A stretch of 53,506 nt of DNA from a virus, in IMG/VR virus record IMGVR_UViG_3300044618_002464, positions 1 through 53,506 of that record. One strand, 5' to 3'. The notes under the pieces are model-generated. The model had not been told where the DNA came from. It did not search any database and saw nothing but the letters and a program-made list of their open reading frames with translations. The position numbers and the translations under genes were made by a program. Each line of letters begins with the position of its first letter. Within the stretch, counting starts at the first letter, position 1. Shown here one piece after another: positions 24,429 through 32,386 of this stretch.

Positions 24429-25274
24429 ATGAATGATACAGAAATTAATATAGATGATTTAGTTGAAAAGATAGAGCAATCTGAACAGGAATCAATAACA
24501 GAAATTGAACAAGAAGTAATTGAACAGGAAGTAATGGCAGATTCAGCAGAAGAAACTCAAGAATCAATATCAAAAAAAGTGCAAGAAAAAGAAAAAGAAT
24601 TGATTGAATTAAAAGCTAAAAAAGATATTGATGATTTACACTTTTTGATACTTTTAAAGAAAATACAGTTAGCTAAAATAGGATTCAAAGATATCAAAAA
24701 AAAGAAAGAAAACAAATTTTCTAATTACAAATATGCAGATTTAAATGAAATTTTTTCATCAATCAAAGATTCTTTGAATAAATATAACTTATATTTAGAT
24801 GAAACATATATTGATCAAGAATTAGCTTTAAATGTTGTTGATCTTGAAACTGGATATAATCGCAGAATGTTTTCAAAGAAAATAGAAAAAATTGAATTGA
24901 AAAGCTCAAATGCAGCTCAGCAGGAAGGAGCTGCTATCACATACTTTAGACGATATGCAATACAAGTTGCATTAGGTTTGATAGCAGAAGATGATATTAT
25001 TGATTCATCAGATCAAAACAGCAATAAAAACAATAAAAATCAATTGCCAAATGAGAAGCAGAATCAACAGAATAATACACAAAAAACTTTAAAATATAAC
25101 AGCCAACAATTAGGTGAATTATACAAAAAAGTTATAAATATGTTTCAAAATAGAAAAGTTTCTAATGATGAAATAAAAGCTATTCAACAAATCATAAAAA
25201 ACTTTGGTAAAGGTTCAAATGAATATGGTGATTATTTATCTTTAATTATAAAAAAAGTAGAAACAAAAAAATAG
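24429..25274 (+). CDS. erf: ERF-family single-strand annealing protein (281 aa)
   Basis: The ERF core covers about 70-190: helix, FSNYKYADLNEIFSSIKDSL, a strand region, then NAAQQEGAAITYFRRYAIQV and ALGLIAEDD (161-189), the diagnostic ERF motif. The N-terminal 65 residues are Glu-rich and probably flexible. The C-terminus is Asn/Gln-rich and ends in a small helical domain. It anneals single strands produced by the exonuclease and works with SSB. Downstream genes follow closely. Confidence 0.93.
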   Translation: MNDTEINIDDLVEKIEQSEQESITEIEQEVIEQEVMADSAEETQESISKKVQEKEKELIELKAKKDIDDLHFLILLKKIQLAKIGFKDIKKKKENKFSNYKYADLNEIFSSIKDSLNKYNLYLDETYIDQELALNVVDLETGYNRRMFSKKIEKIELKSSNAAQQEGAAITYFRRYAIQVALGLIAEDDIIDSSDQNSNKNNKNQLPNEKQNQQNNTQKTLKYNSQQLGELYKKVINMFQNRKVSNDEIKAIQQIIKNFGKGSNEYGDYLSLIIKKVETKK

Positions 25275-25283
25275 GGGGTGAAT

Positions 25284-25535
25284 ATGTCAAAAACTTTAAA
25301 AGAATATCAATTATCTTATATTAAAAAGTTGAAATCTGAGTTATCAGAGTTATATCAAAAAAAAACTTTAAATGGTAAAGCTGTTGGGTATGCAGAATTA
25401 ATACACTTTATCACCAATAGAGAACATAATTTAAAAAGTCAAATTATGAGTTTACCAATATCTAATGCAGAAATTATGTATAACTCAATTATTAAAAACT
25501 TAAAAAGAAATGAAAATGACACAATGGCAAAGTAA
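25284..25535 (+). CDS. Small unknown protein in the recombination operon (83 aa)
   Basis: I prefer ATG 25284, with AGGGGGTG as the ribosome binding site. GTG 25278 lies inside that site. It is basic and helical (KEYQLSYIKKLKSELSELYQ). It overlaps the nuclease gene by 26 nt. Context suggests an accessory to recombination. Confidence 0.55.
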   Translation: MSKTLKEYQLSYIKKLKSELSELYQKKTLNGKAVGYAELIHFITNREHNLKSQIMSLPISNAEIMYNSIIKNLKRNENDTMAK

Positions 25536-26253
25536 ATTTATGAGTCCAAGCAAAATTGATATATTTTATCAATTTAAAAATAATGAATATGAGTGGTATT
25601 TTGGACCTCATGCTCATGGTGAAAAATGGACTGATGAATTATTCATAAAAAAAGTATTGGGAATCGGTGCAAAGTATGGTTATCAGGTTCATGCAGGGAC
25701 TGCTATTCATAAAGCCATTGAAAAGCATAATCTATTAAAAGGAAAGATAGGAACACAAACAACTCCAATAAACGAATGGGAAATTAAATTGTGTATTGAT
25801 CCAATTAATATAAATATTCCAAATGAAGACACCGAAAAATTCATAAAAGGCATTATAGGTGGAATATTAATCAATGGTAAGTATGATGCAAAAGATCACG
25901 AAAAAATACATGATATAAAAACAACATCAAAGATCGATCTTGATTCTTATAAAAACAGTTATCAATGGAAAATGTATCTTGTTATGACCGGATTAAAAAG
26001 ATTTGTTTATGATATTTTTCAAGTAAGATTTGATGAAAAAAAACCATATGAAAAAGATGCAAACGGCCATAAGATTTTAAACAGAAAATTAGTTGAAATT
26101 GTTAACTATGAAAGATTGGAATTAGATTTTTATAATGGATTAGATGTTGAATGTCATCAGTTTGTTGCTGAATTCAACGATTACTTGATTTCTAACCTCA
26201 ACTTGATCAAAGACATTGCAAGACAAAATAATGTTCAAATTAAAGGTTTATGA
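25510..26253 (+). CDS. PD-(D/E)XK nuclease, Cas4/RecB-like (247 aa)
   Basis: HAGTAIHKAIEKH (61-73), INGKYDAKD with Asp126, and HDIKTTSKID with Asp135 and Lys137, followed by YKNSYQWKMYL (the QxxxY helix), make a clear RecB-type PD-(D/E)XK core. The Cas4 cysteines are absent, so it is not an iron-sulfur Cas4. It is the second nuclease of this superfamily within 3 kb. A role in recombination or replication fork processing is likely. Confidence 0.82.
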   Translation: MKMTQWQSKFMSPSKIDIFYQFKNNEYEWYFGPHAHGEKWTDELFIKKVLGIGAKYGYQVHAGTAIHKAIEKHNLLKGKIGTQTTPINEWEIKLCIDPININIPNEDTEKFIKGIIGGILINGKYDAKDHEKIHDIKTTSKIDLDSYKNSYQWKMYLVMTGLKRFVYDIFQVRFDEKKPYEKDANGHKILNRKLVEIVNYERLELDFYNGLDVECHQFVAEFNDYLISNLNLIKDIARQNNVQIKGL

Positions 26254-26384
26254 TGAAAATTAAAACAGAATCATATAAAAACGAAAAATATTACAAACAA
26301 AGAATAAAATACTTAATAGCATTAATTATTATTTTTGTTGTTTTATTAGTTGTCAATAATATTATTAATTTTTATATGTTTTAA
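26253..26384 (+). CDS. Small membrane protein (43 aa)
   Basis: The ATG at 26253 overlaps the preceding TGA as TGATG. Residues 21-40 are hydrophobic (LIALIIIFVVLLVVNNIINF) after a strongly basic N-terminus, so the N-terminus stays inside. The stop overlaps the following hairpin. Function unknown. Confidence 0.55.
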   Translation: MKIKTESYKNEKYYKQRIKYLIALIIIFVVLLVVNNIINFYMF

Positions 26385-26406
26385 TTCTGTGGGATTCTAC
26401 GGAATT
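26383..26406 (+). terminator. Terminator-like hairpin
   Basis: AATTCTGTGG and CTACGGAATT pair over 10 bp with two G-U pairs around GATT. The form is close to the terminator at 19037. AAAAATAATAAAAG follows, so there is no T-tract. Confidence 0.5.
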
Positions 26407-26423
26407 AAAAATAATAAAAGAAA

Positions 26424-26447
26424 AATCCCATATGAAAATATGGGATT
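26424..26447. terminator. Hairpin before the replication gene, possibly a minus-strand terminator
   Basis: AATCCCATA and TATGGGATT form a perfect 9-bp stem around TGAAAA. On the minus strand the stem is followed by a T-rich tract, on the plus strand by AAAAG. It could stop antisense transcription or form part of the leader of the replication gene. Confidence 0.5.
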
Positions 26448-26473
26448 AAAAGACACAGCAAAAGGATCATAAC

Positions 26474-27475
26474 ATGGGAAAACAAGAAAATCAATTGACA
26501 AAAAAAAGAGAATCTATAGTTTTTTATTTATCTTTTTATAATTCTGTAAAAAGAAGACCAAAAAAAATAAAATTAGCTATTTATGAAGCAATTTTTGAAT
26601 ATTCTTTTAATTTTGAATTACCTGATTTTTCAGAAGATAGTGAAGAGTATTCAATTTGGAATTTAATCAAGCCACAGCTTGACGCAAACATGAAAAAGTT
26701 TTTAAATGGTTGTCAAGAAAAGACTAAGCAAGACGGAAGCAAAGCAGAAGCAAACGACAAGCAAGAGATAAGCGAAACAGAAGCAAAGCAGAAGCAAACA
26801 ACAAGCAAGAGTGAAGCTAATGATAATGATAATGATAATGATAATGATAATGATAATGATAATGATAATGATAATGATAATGATAAACCAAAAAAAGAGA
26901 CGATGTCTCAATTTGAGTGTAAAAAAATGATTTATGAATTTAACGATTTAAATGAAGCAGAAAAACAATCGTTATGCAATTGGATTGATCACAAGTATGA
27001 GAATAAAAAAGAAAAATATAAAGAACGAGGATTGAAAAATATTTTAAATCAATGTTTAGAAGAATCTAAAACTAATAGAGATATCTGTTATGTTATTGAG
27101 AAATCTATCAATGGTGGAAAAGATGGCCTTGGTTGGAGTGGGATAGGATTTGATCATGTAAAGTTTGTTGCAAAAAGCGGTTTGAATGCAGATATACAAG
27201 ACATGAAAAAACAGAAGTGTAGAATAATTTTGTTGAATCAATGTCATGGATTGAATTATACCGATGCTAGTAATAAACTGAATAAGTTTAAAGATGGCGT
27301 TTATGATCCAAAATTTAACCCATTAGATAAAATAGAAGATATGATTACAAAAGCAGAATGTGAAAAGTATAATATAAAATACCCAACTCAAAGCAATTTA
27401 AAGTTATTTGGCAATCAGTTTATGAATAATTTATTAAGTTCTGGATTTAATGAAAAGGATTTTAAAGATGAATAA
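26474..27475 (+). CDS. DUF6291-type replication initiator / replisome organiser (333 aa)
   Basis: Residues about 12-85 (RESIVFYLSFYNSVKRRPKK through the PQLDANMKKFLNGCQ helix) match the DUF6291 domain found in phage replisome organisers. A Lys/Glu/Gln-rich linker follows, then a long Asp-Asn repeat encoded by TGATAA repeats, and a C-terminal helical domain (170-333) with IEKSINGGKDGLGWSGIGFD, as in proteins that contact helicase loaders. The gene itself contains iteron-like repeats. The start is at ATG 26474 behind AAAGGATCAT. Confidence 0.72.
   Translation: MGKQENQLTKKRESIVFYLSFYNSVKRRPKKIKLAIYEAIFEYSFNFELPDFSEDSEEYSIWNLIKPQLDANMKKFLNGCQEKTKQDGSKAEANDKQEISETEAKQKQTTSKSEANDNDNDNDNDNDNDNDNDNDNDKPKKETMSQFECKKMIYEFNDLNEAEKQSLCNWIDHKYENKKEKYKERGLKNILNQCLEESKTNRDICYVIEKSINGGKDGLGWSGIGFDHVKFVAKSGLNADIQDMKKQKCRIILLNQCHGLNYTDASNKLNKFKDGVYDPKFNPLDKIEDMITKAECEKYNIKYPTQSNLKLFGNQFMNNLLSSGFNEKDFKDE
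26736..26886 (+). repeat. Iteron-like repeats plus TGATAA tract: putative origin
   Basis: A 32-bp sequence beginning GAAGCAAAGCAGAAGCAAAC occurs at 26736-26767 and 26780-26811 (one mismatch, 44-bp period), with further AAGCAA-type units around it. It is directly followed by 11 exact copies of TGATAA (26821-26886), an easily melted tract. Repeats plus an AT-rich block inside the initiator gene mirror the lambda O gene origin. Function is inferred. Confidence 0.6.
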
Positions 27476-27872
27476 ATACATTAACAGTATAGAAAGCGCA
27501 ATGATAAAAATAGAGGTAAATTATCAATGTTCTATTCATAAAAAAAGTGGGACACAATTCATTAAAAAGTTTAAATCTAAACCTAAAAATTGGAATTTAG
27601 GAAATTGGCAGAGTTGGCAGTATCCGAAACAAGATGAATTGTGTCCAGACTGCAGAAGAGAAGAAATTGAAAAAAGACATCAAGAAAAATCAAAAGAATA
27701 TATGAAAATTTGGTTTGATAACAAAACACCTCAACAAAAACAAGACTTAATTCAACATCAAAAAAATCTTGAAGCAGAGAAACAATATGAAGAAGAATTG
27801 AGGTGTAGAGATGGCTTTGTCAGTCAAGCAGAAATAATTGATTATAAAAAGAAATTAATAGGAGATGATTAA
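27468..27872 (+). CDS. Unknown protein with zinc-ribbon-like Cys/His motif (134 aa)
   Basis: ATG 27468 overlaps the end of the replication gene by 8 nt and follows AAGGATTTTAAAG. Residues about 20-62 show C..H and later CPDC, which could form a zinc site. The C-terminal half is a charged helix (RREEIEKRHQEKSKEYMK). Its position after the initiator gene is where helicase loaders or their partners are found, but there is no ATPase motif. Confidence 0.55.
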   Translation: MNKYINSIESAMIKIEVNYQCSIHKKSGTQFIKKFKSKPKNWNLGNWQSWQYPKQDELCPDCRREEIEKRHQEKSKEYMKIWFDNKTPQQKQDLIQHQKNLEAEKQYEEELRCRDGFVSQAEIIDYKKKLIGDD

Positions 27873-27906
27873 TTGCAAAAATATAAAAATATAGGGGGTC
27901 ATCACA

Positions 27907-28419
27907 TTGAAAATTGAAGAAAATTTTTTTATAAATGATATACCGGCAATAACAACAACATTAAGATTTAAATTGTATTTTTCAAATTCATTCAGTGTAA
28001 ACGATACAACTAAAACTTTTTTAGAAAAAAATGAAAAGAATAATGACGGCAAAAAACCATTTAAAATTAAAACTGTTAACACTAGAGAATATGTTTGTTA
28101 TCAGCATTTAATAGAAAATGAATTGAAAAAACAAAACATTAATCCTAAAGTTAAAAATTTATTAACATCTGATTTATTGGCTTGTGAAATCGTTTATCAC
28201 CCAAAACAAAACAAAGATGGTACAGCAAGTAATGTAAGACCTGATGTTACTAATATTGAAAAAGGGTTAGTGGATATTCTGCAATATAAGAAAAAAAGAG
28301 GTTATGGTTATCTGTTTAAAGATGATAAGCAAATAGTTAACTTTAATTCAAAAACGGGTAAATCTAACAAATACTATAGATTAACAGTAAATTTTTATAA
28401 TGTTAAAATAATAAAATAA
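27907..28419 (+). CDS. RusA-like Holliday junction resolvase (170 aa)
   Basis: The RusA signature is clear: RPDVTNIEKGLVDIL (Asp113, Asn116, Lys119, Asp123) and, further on, LFKDDKQIV (Asp139/Asp140). These acidic residues bind the metal that cuts four-way junctions. The start is TTG 27907 behind TAGGGGGTC, with no better in-frame ATG. The N-terminal 60 residues are longer than in Escherichia coli RusA. It completes the replication and recombination set. Confidence 0.85.
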   Translation: MKIEENFFINDIPAITTTLRFKLYFSNSFSVNDTTKTFLEKNEKNNDGKKPFKIKTVNTREYVCYQHLIENELKKQNINPKVKNLLTSDLLACEIVYHPKQNKDGTASNVRPDVTNIEKGLVDILQYKKKRGYGYLFKDDKQIVNFNSKTGKSNKYYRLTVNFYNVKIIK

Positions 28420-28436
28420 TTTGAAAGGAAACTAAA

Positions 28437-28961
28437 ATGACAACTTCTTATGAAATAAAATTTATCAAAGAAAGAATTGATTATCAATATATTAATGATT
28501 GGTTACAGAAAAATTCTTTAAATATTAATGATTATGTGTCATGTTCATTAGATAAGATTATTAATTATAAAATGAAGATCAGCAATGATACTACATTGAT
28601 TTTTAATAATAAAGAAGATTTGATGAATACACTGATTGAAAAGTTAGCAAGGGAATTAGATAAAGATATATTGACAATATGTTATGAAATCAGACCCATC
28701 AATAAAGAACGGCTTCGTAAAATATCAAAGAAGCAATGGCAAAAGTTTGGTGAAAAATATAACATGAAAATCACTGAAACTTTTATAAAATCTAGGTCTT
28801 TATTTGAGTCTATCAGACTTGATGATTTTATTGAGCGTAATAATTATCATCAATCTGCTATTTTAGCAAAAGCATCACTATACCCAAATTTAGATATTTG
28901 CAATTATATGGAAACAACCAAAGCAATACATGATCTTATTTGGGAATTAGAAAGTTTATAA
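28437..28961 (+). CDS. Unknown protein (174 aa)
   Basis: ATG 28437 follows TTTGAAAGGAAACTAAA. The protein is mixed helical, with RPINKERLRKISKKQWQKFG in the middle as a basic helical stretch that might bind nucleic acid. No family recognised. It is the first of a run of unknown genes after rusA. Confidence 0.55.
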   Translation: MTTSYEIKFIKERIDYQYINDWLQKNSLNINDYVSCSLDKIINYKMKISNDTTLIFNNKEDLMNTLIEKLARELDKDILTICYEIRPINKERLRKISKKQWQKFGEKYNMKITETFIKSRSLFESIRLDDFIERNNYHQSAILAKASLYPNLDICNYMETTKAIHDLIWELESL

Positions 28962-28987
28962 AAAATCAATTTAAAAGGAAACAAAAA

Positions 28988-29368
28988 ATGAAAAAAGGTT
29001 TATTACTGTTAGAGTTTTTATTAGAAAAAATTTGTAATTTCAATAAAAGTGCAGAAGAAACATTAATGTCTTATAGGTATAAAATATTAAGTGAATTAGA
29101 GAAAAAACTCGATCAATATGAAATAAGAAATGAATCACGCAATCACCCACAAAATGGCAAATATTTAAAGATATTTCACAACCAAAGCACAAAAGATGTT
29201 TTATGTGAAGTTTTAATATTAGAAAACAAAACATTCAGGATAGTATTTGCTAATTTGTCTTTAATTCCATCAGAGTTTAAGTATAAAGGTTTATCATATA
29301 ATGAAGAAATCATTGAAAAGATAATAACAACTTTGTCAGTAATAGAAAACAAAACAGAATCAATTTAA
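28988..29368 (+). CDS. Unknown protein (126 aa)
   Basis: I start it at ATG 28988 behind TTTAAAAGGAAACAAAAA. The in-frame TTG-type start at 28940 lies inside the previous gene. Predominantly helical at both ends. No family recognised. Confidence 0.55.
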   Translation: MKKGLLLLEFLLEKICNFNKSAEETLMSYRYKILSELEKKLDQYEIRNESRNHPQNGKYLKIFHNQSTKDVLCEVLILENKTFRIVFANLSLIPSEFKYKGLSYNEEIIEKIITTLSVIENKTESI

Positions 29369-29380
29369 AGGTAATTAACA

Positions 29381-29758
29381 ATGAAAGTAAAAACAGTTTT
29401 AAGTAAATATTTGAGAAGTATTGAATGCAAAGAAATCATAAAAATTTCTGATAAAATTTCAGCAATTATAATTGATGGTGAATTTAGATTTAATCTTCAA
29501 ATTAAAAAAATAGATCAATATGTTTATGCAGTATATAATGATGATCTATTAAACAACTTAACAATAAATGGTAAGATATTGTTTAATTTAATGAGAAATG
29601 ACAGAATAAAAAATCGTATAAATAGTGATGGCATTATAAACTATTTAACTAAGTGGGATTGTGAATCGTCAGAATTACAAATATTAAATCATGCTGTTGA
29701 GGATTTGATACAAGTGATAAATATAATATTAACTATAATAAAGGAAAAACACAAATGA
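29381..29758 (+). CDS. Unknown protein (125 aa)
   Basis: It starts at ATG 29381 behind TTTAAAGGTAATTA. The N-terminal half looks beta-rich and the C-terminus is a hydrophobic helix (HAVEDLIQVINIILTIIK). It overlaps the next start by 4 nt (ATGA). Function unknown. Confidence 0.55.
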   Translation: MKVKTVLSKYLRSIECKEIIKISDKISAIIIDGEFRFNLQIKKIDQYVYAVYNDDLLNNLTINGKILFNLMRNDRIKNRINSDGIINYLTKWDCESSELQILNHAVEDLIQVINIILTIIKEKHK

Positions 29759-30285
29759 AAGAGAAAAAACAACATATAACAGAAGTAGCAGAAGAGCAGA
29801 AGTTAAAGCCGTTTAAAATATCACATTATATTGCAAAAGAACAAGATATAGAAGTTCTATCATCATTATATGTTTCAGCAAAAAATGCAAATGAAAATAA
29901 AGAAAATCTTGCAATGGCTAAACAATACTTTACTGATATTTTGACAAAATTAAATTTCAATGTTCATGTAATAGTTTATGAAATTGAAGAACATAAAATA
30001 CCAATTGGCTATATATCATTCACCAATAGTTATAATTTAGATATTCACTTGATAGATTTTGTTTGTGCCAATGATAGTTTAGGTACAGATATTATTACTC
30101 AAATTTTAAAATCAATTTTAAAACAGTATAAAGATATTGGTGTTAAATATTGTTTAGTGTCTGTTCCATCAAAAACACAACCTATAATTGATCTTTACAA
30201 AAAAATGAATTTCATTGTATTGAGTGTAAGAGAAGACTTTTATCCAAATAAAGATAAAGCATTATTTATGGAGTTATGTTTATAA
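29755..30285 (+). CDS. GNAT-like acetyltransferase (176 aa)
   Basis: Residues 80-176 follow a GNAT fold: HVIVYEIEEHKIPIGYISF, LIDFVCANDSLGTDIITQIL (the acetyl-CoA-binding A motif in a variant without the full Q/RxxGxG), a helix, KYCLVSVPSKTQ, YKKMNFIVL and a last strand. It could acetylate a host protein or small molecule. The weak A motif lowers certainty. Confidence 0.5.
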   Translation: MKEKKQHITEVAEEQKLKPFKISHYIAKEQDIEVLSSLYVSAKNANENKENLAMAKQYFTDILTKLNFNVHVIVYEIEEHKIPIGYISFTNSYNLDIHLIDFVCANDSLGTDIITQILKSILKQYKDIGVKYCLVSVPSKTQPIIDLYKKMNFIVLSVREDFYPNKDKALFMELCL

Positions 30286-30286
30286 A

Positions 30287-30502
30287 ATGAAGCCAGTATG
30301 CGTACAACTGTTAGATTTCAGAAACAGAGATTTTTTAAAATTTTATTTAAAAAATTGTGCTGTTTCAGAAAATAACTTAAAAAATCATAAGCCAGTCAAT
30401 TATGAATATTTATTAAATATAATTGATCAAGAGGTTAATATATTAAATAAAACAGGAGATAAATATATGGTACATCACTTTCCAGTAATGTATAGTATTT
30501 GA
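30287..30502 (+). CDS. Small unknown protein (71 aa)
   Basis: It follows the GNAT gene by 1 nt. It has basic and aromatic residues (NRDFLKFYLKNC) and no recognised motif. The stop is 7 nt before the perfect 14-bp hairpin that closes this operon. Confidence 0.5.
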   Translation: MKPVCVQLLDFRNRDFLKFYLKNCAVSENNLKNHKPVNYEYLLNIIDQEVNILNKTGDKYMVHHFPVMYSI

Positions 30503-30509
30503 TTTAAAT

Positions 30510-30540
30510 ATCAGTTGTAAAGAAAATCTTTACAACTGAT
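30510..30540 (+). terminator. Perfect 14-bp hairpin ending the rightward operon
   Basis: ATCAGTTGTAAAGA and TCTTTACAACTGAT pair perfectly around AAA. No T-tract follows on the plus strand (TATAAACC), and the minus side has TATTTAAATC. It separates the rightward operon from a convergent minus-strand gene. Confidence 0.6.
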
Positions 30541-30595
30541 TATAAACCAATAATTATTAAGAGAGTATTATTTAAAATTATTGATTTACAGAACA

Positions 30596-30865
30596 TTATA
30601 ACAAATTATATTCCTGTATGCTTTTAACATGTATTAAATTATATGCAGAATAGTTCATTGTAGCATTTATTAATATCATTGAACCAGAAACAATCACATG
30701 ATTATCTTTTTTCAATAATTCTATCCCTGGACAATCTAAAGGGCATTGCAATTTAAATCTTTGTTTTAAATTATGTATTAATGCAGATTCATAATAATTT
30801 TTATTATATGGTTTAATAAAATCTAATGTGATGATTCCTGATATTTCTGTTTTATTTATTTCCAT
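30596..30865 (-). CDS. Lone minus-strand protein in the early region (89 aa)
   Basis: This is the only minus-strand gene between 14 and 35 kb. The protein is mixed, with MEINKTEISGIITLDFI at the start and a VIVSGSMILINATM strand region. Two Cys occur in CPLDCPG. There is no Shine-Dalgarno sequence before the ATG, although a near-consensus promoter and a structured leader lie upstream. Expression is therefore probably controlled by that RNA. No family recognised. Confidence 0.5.
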   Translation of the reverse strand: MEINKTEISGIITLDFIKPYNKNYYESALIHNLKQRFKLQCPLDCPGIELLKKDNHVIVSGSMILINATMNYSAYNLIHVKSIQEYNLL

Positions 30866-30893
30866 TTTTAGTAAATAAGTTTAATTAGTAGAA

Positions 30894-30982
30894 AATAGGT
30901 AGGATTAATAGAATTTTAAGGAGTATGGTGTTTTTTTAATCCTACCTATTTGTTTGTTAAGTTCAGCTCTATGAACCCAACT
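30894..30982 (-). ncRNA. Two-hairpin leader or small RNA
   Basis: Transcription from the promoter at 31016-30989 should start near 30982. The RNA opens with a 10-bp stem (30981-30972 with 30965-30956, two G-U pairs). It then has a perfect 14-bp stem (30950-30937 with 30907-30894) with a 29-nt loop containing ACTCCTTA, identical to the core of the 16S rRNA anti-Shine-Dalgarno. A short TTCT follows. It could be a free small RNA or a 5' leader of the 89-aa gene. Confidence 0.5.
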
Positions 30983-30988
30983 GAAATA

Positions 30989-31016
30989 ATTATACCACAA
31001 AAAATAAAAGTGTCAA
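30989..31016 (-). promoter_or_regulatory. Near-consensus sigma70-type promoter, leftward
   Basis: On the minus strand TTGACA (31016-31011) and TATAAT (30994-30989) are both perfect, with a 16-bp spacer. It is the best-matching promoter in the window and reads toward the hairpin RNA and the 89-aa gene. On the plus strand a possible -10 TATAAT at 31048-31053 may serve the gene at 31112, without a clear -35. Confidence 0.75.
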
Positions 31017-31111
31017 AAAAAAACTTTTATTTTATTATGTTATACGATATAATTTTTCATGGTGATCAATTGTCATCATAATTTTCACAGTTCAAAAAGA
31101 AAGGAAAAGTC

Positions 31112-32080
31112 ATGGAAAACACAAATATAGAAATTATAACTAATGAATTAGCATTGATTTTAAAAAATAATAATCATTGTTTACCTATACAAGCATCAAT
31201 TGAATGGGATAAAAGTTTGTTTAAACAAACAATAGACAAAATTATTGAAGATTACAAGTCAAGATTAACTAATGATAATTATGATGTTAAAAAAGAAATA
31301 GCATCTATCAATAATATATGTAATGAAGTTACTGAAATCAGAATAGCCATCACAAAACATTTAACAGAAAATGTTATGATTTTTGAAAATGAAATCAAGT
31401 CAGAGTTGAATAGGTTGTTAGCAATCAAAGATGTTTTAAAGTTGGAGTTTGAAGAACATGAAAAAACAAGAGTTGCTGAAAAATTTTCAATAATTGAAAG
31501 TTATTTTGATGCAGTAAAAGTTGATTGTTTTTTATCTGACAATGATATTTCTGAACTAAAAAAATCTTTATTTGAAAATCAGAAAAGATGGTCATTAAAA
31601 GGAGTAAAGATACAATCAATCAAAGAAGAGATTGATAATGCAGTAAATGTTTACAAACAACAACAAGAAAACCAAAGATTGCGAAATGAAAACATTGCAT
31701 TATTAGTAGAATCTTTAAATGCAGAATATGGTTATAATCTTTTACCTGATGTTTTTTCTAATTATGAAAATGAAGCAATTAGAAAATATTATCAAAGATT
31801 AAAAGATGTTGCAGATGAAAAAATCGCTAAAGAAAATCAATTAAAAGTAATGCAACAACAAGCTCAACAAATACAACAACCGATTCAACAGCAAGTTAAG
31901 CAAGAGATTAAACAAGAAGTTAAACAAGAAACAAAGCCAGAAAATTCAACAAATGAAAAGTTAGGTGTTTATCTAATATCTTGCAACATAAAACATAATA
32001 ATGATTTATTTTCATTGAAAGAAATTGTTGAATTAGCAAGACAAAAAAATGTGTTTTTAAAATTAACAAAAGAACAATAA
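31112..32080 (+). CDS. DUF1351-family protein (322 aa)
   Basis: The first 200 residues are a long helical region (IEWDKSLFKQTIDKIIEDYK, then KKEIASINNICNEVTEIR) like DUF1351 proteins, which accompany YqaJ and annealase genes in phages. Their role is not known. A Gln-rich linker (QQQAQQIQQPIQQQ) leads to a small C-terminal domain. Its own promoter region lies just upstream. The leader is AAAGAAAGGAAAAGTC. Confidence 0.6.
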   Translation: MENTNIEIITNELALILKNNNHCLPIQASIEWDKSLFKQTIDKIIEDYKSRLTNDNYDVKKEIASINNICNEVTEIRIAITKHLTENVMIFENEIKSELNRLLAIKDVLKLEFEEHEKTRVAEKFSIIESYFDAVKVDCFLSDNDISELKKSLFENQKRWSLKGVKIQSIKEEIDNAVNVYKQQQENQRLRNENIALLVESLNAEYGYNLLPDVFSNYENEAIRKYYQRLKDVADEKIAKENQLKVMQQQAQQIQQPIQQQVKQEIKQEVKQETKPENSTNEKLGVYLISCNIKHNNDLFSLKEIVELARQKNVFLKLTKEQ

Positions 32081-32086
32081 ACATAA

Positions 32087-32386
32087 ATGAGTAAATACAA
32101 AGGTTTAAAAGTTTTAATTTATAATAAAATCTATGAATATAAATTAATCAACAATAAATTACCAGATACGGATATTTATCATTCCATGTTATTAGAAATT
32201 GCAAACGGCAGTAAAGAATTAAGAGGTAAGTATAGAAACTATCTTAATAGGTTTATCAATACTTCACAATTTTGTAAAAGCAAGATAAAGTCCATAGCTT
32301 ATTTTGTAATTGTAAATGAATGTTATATTGATATAGTTGAAAAATGTGTTTATAAAAGAAAGGAAAACAAAAATGTCAAAAAATGA
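32087..32386 (+). CDS. Unknown basic protein (99 aa)
   Basis: It starts 6 nt after the DUF1351 gene. Lys-rich and helical, with SKELRGKYRNYLNRFINTSQ in the middle. It overlaps the next gene by 14 nt. Function unknown. Confidence 0.5.
   Translation: MSKYKGLKVLIYNKIYEYKLINNKLPDTDIYHSMLLEIANGSKELRGKYRNYLNRFINTSQFCKSKIKSIAYFVIVNECYIDIVEKCVYKRKENKNVKK

Noticed and set aside
25510-26253. Cas4 of a CRISPR adaptation module
   Set aside because: The four iron-sulfur cysteines are missing, and no cas genes or arrays are present.
26821-26886. CRISPR array
   Set aside because: The repeats are contiguous hexamers without spacers and are in frame within a protein gene.
26702-26911. Minus-strand ORF of poly-Ile in the replication gene
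   Set aside because: It is the complement of the TGATAA tract and has no ribosome binding site or plausible protein composition.
31021-31053. Another copy of the early promoter cassette before the gene at 31112
   Set aside because: A TATAAT is present, but there is no TTGACT or conserved upstream block at the right distance.
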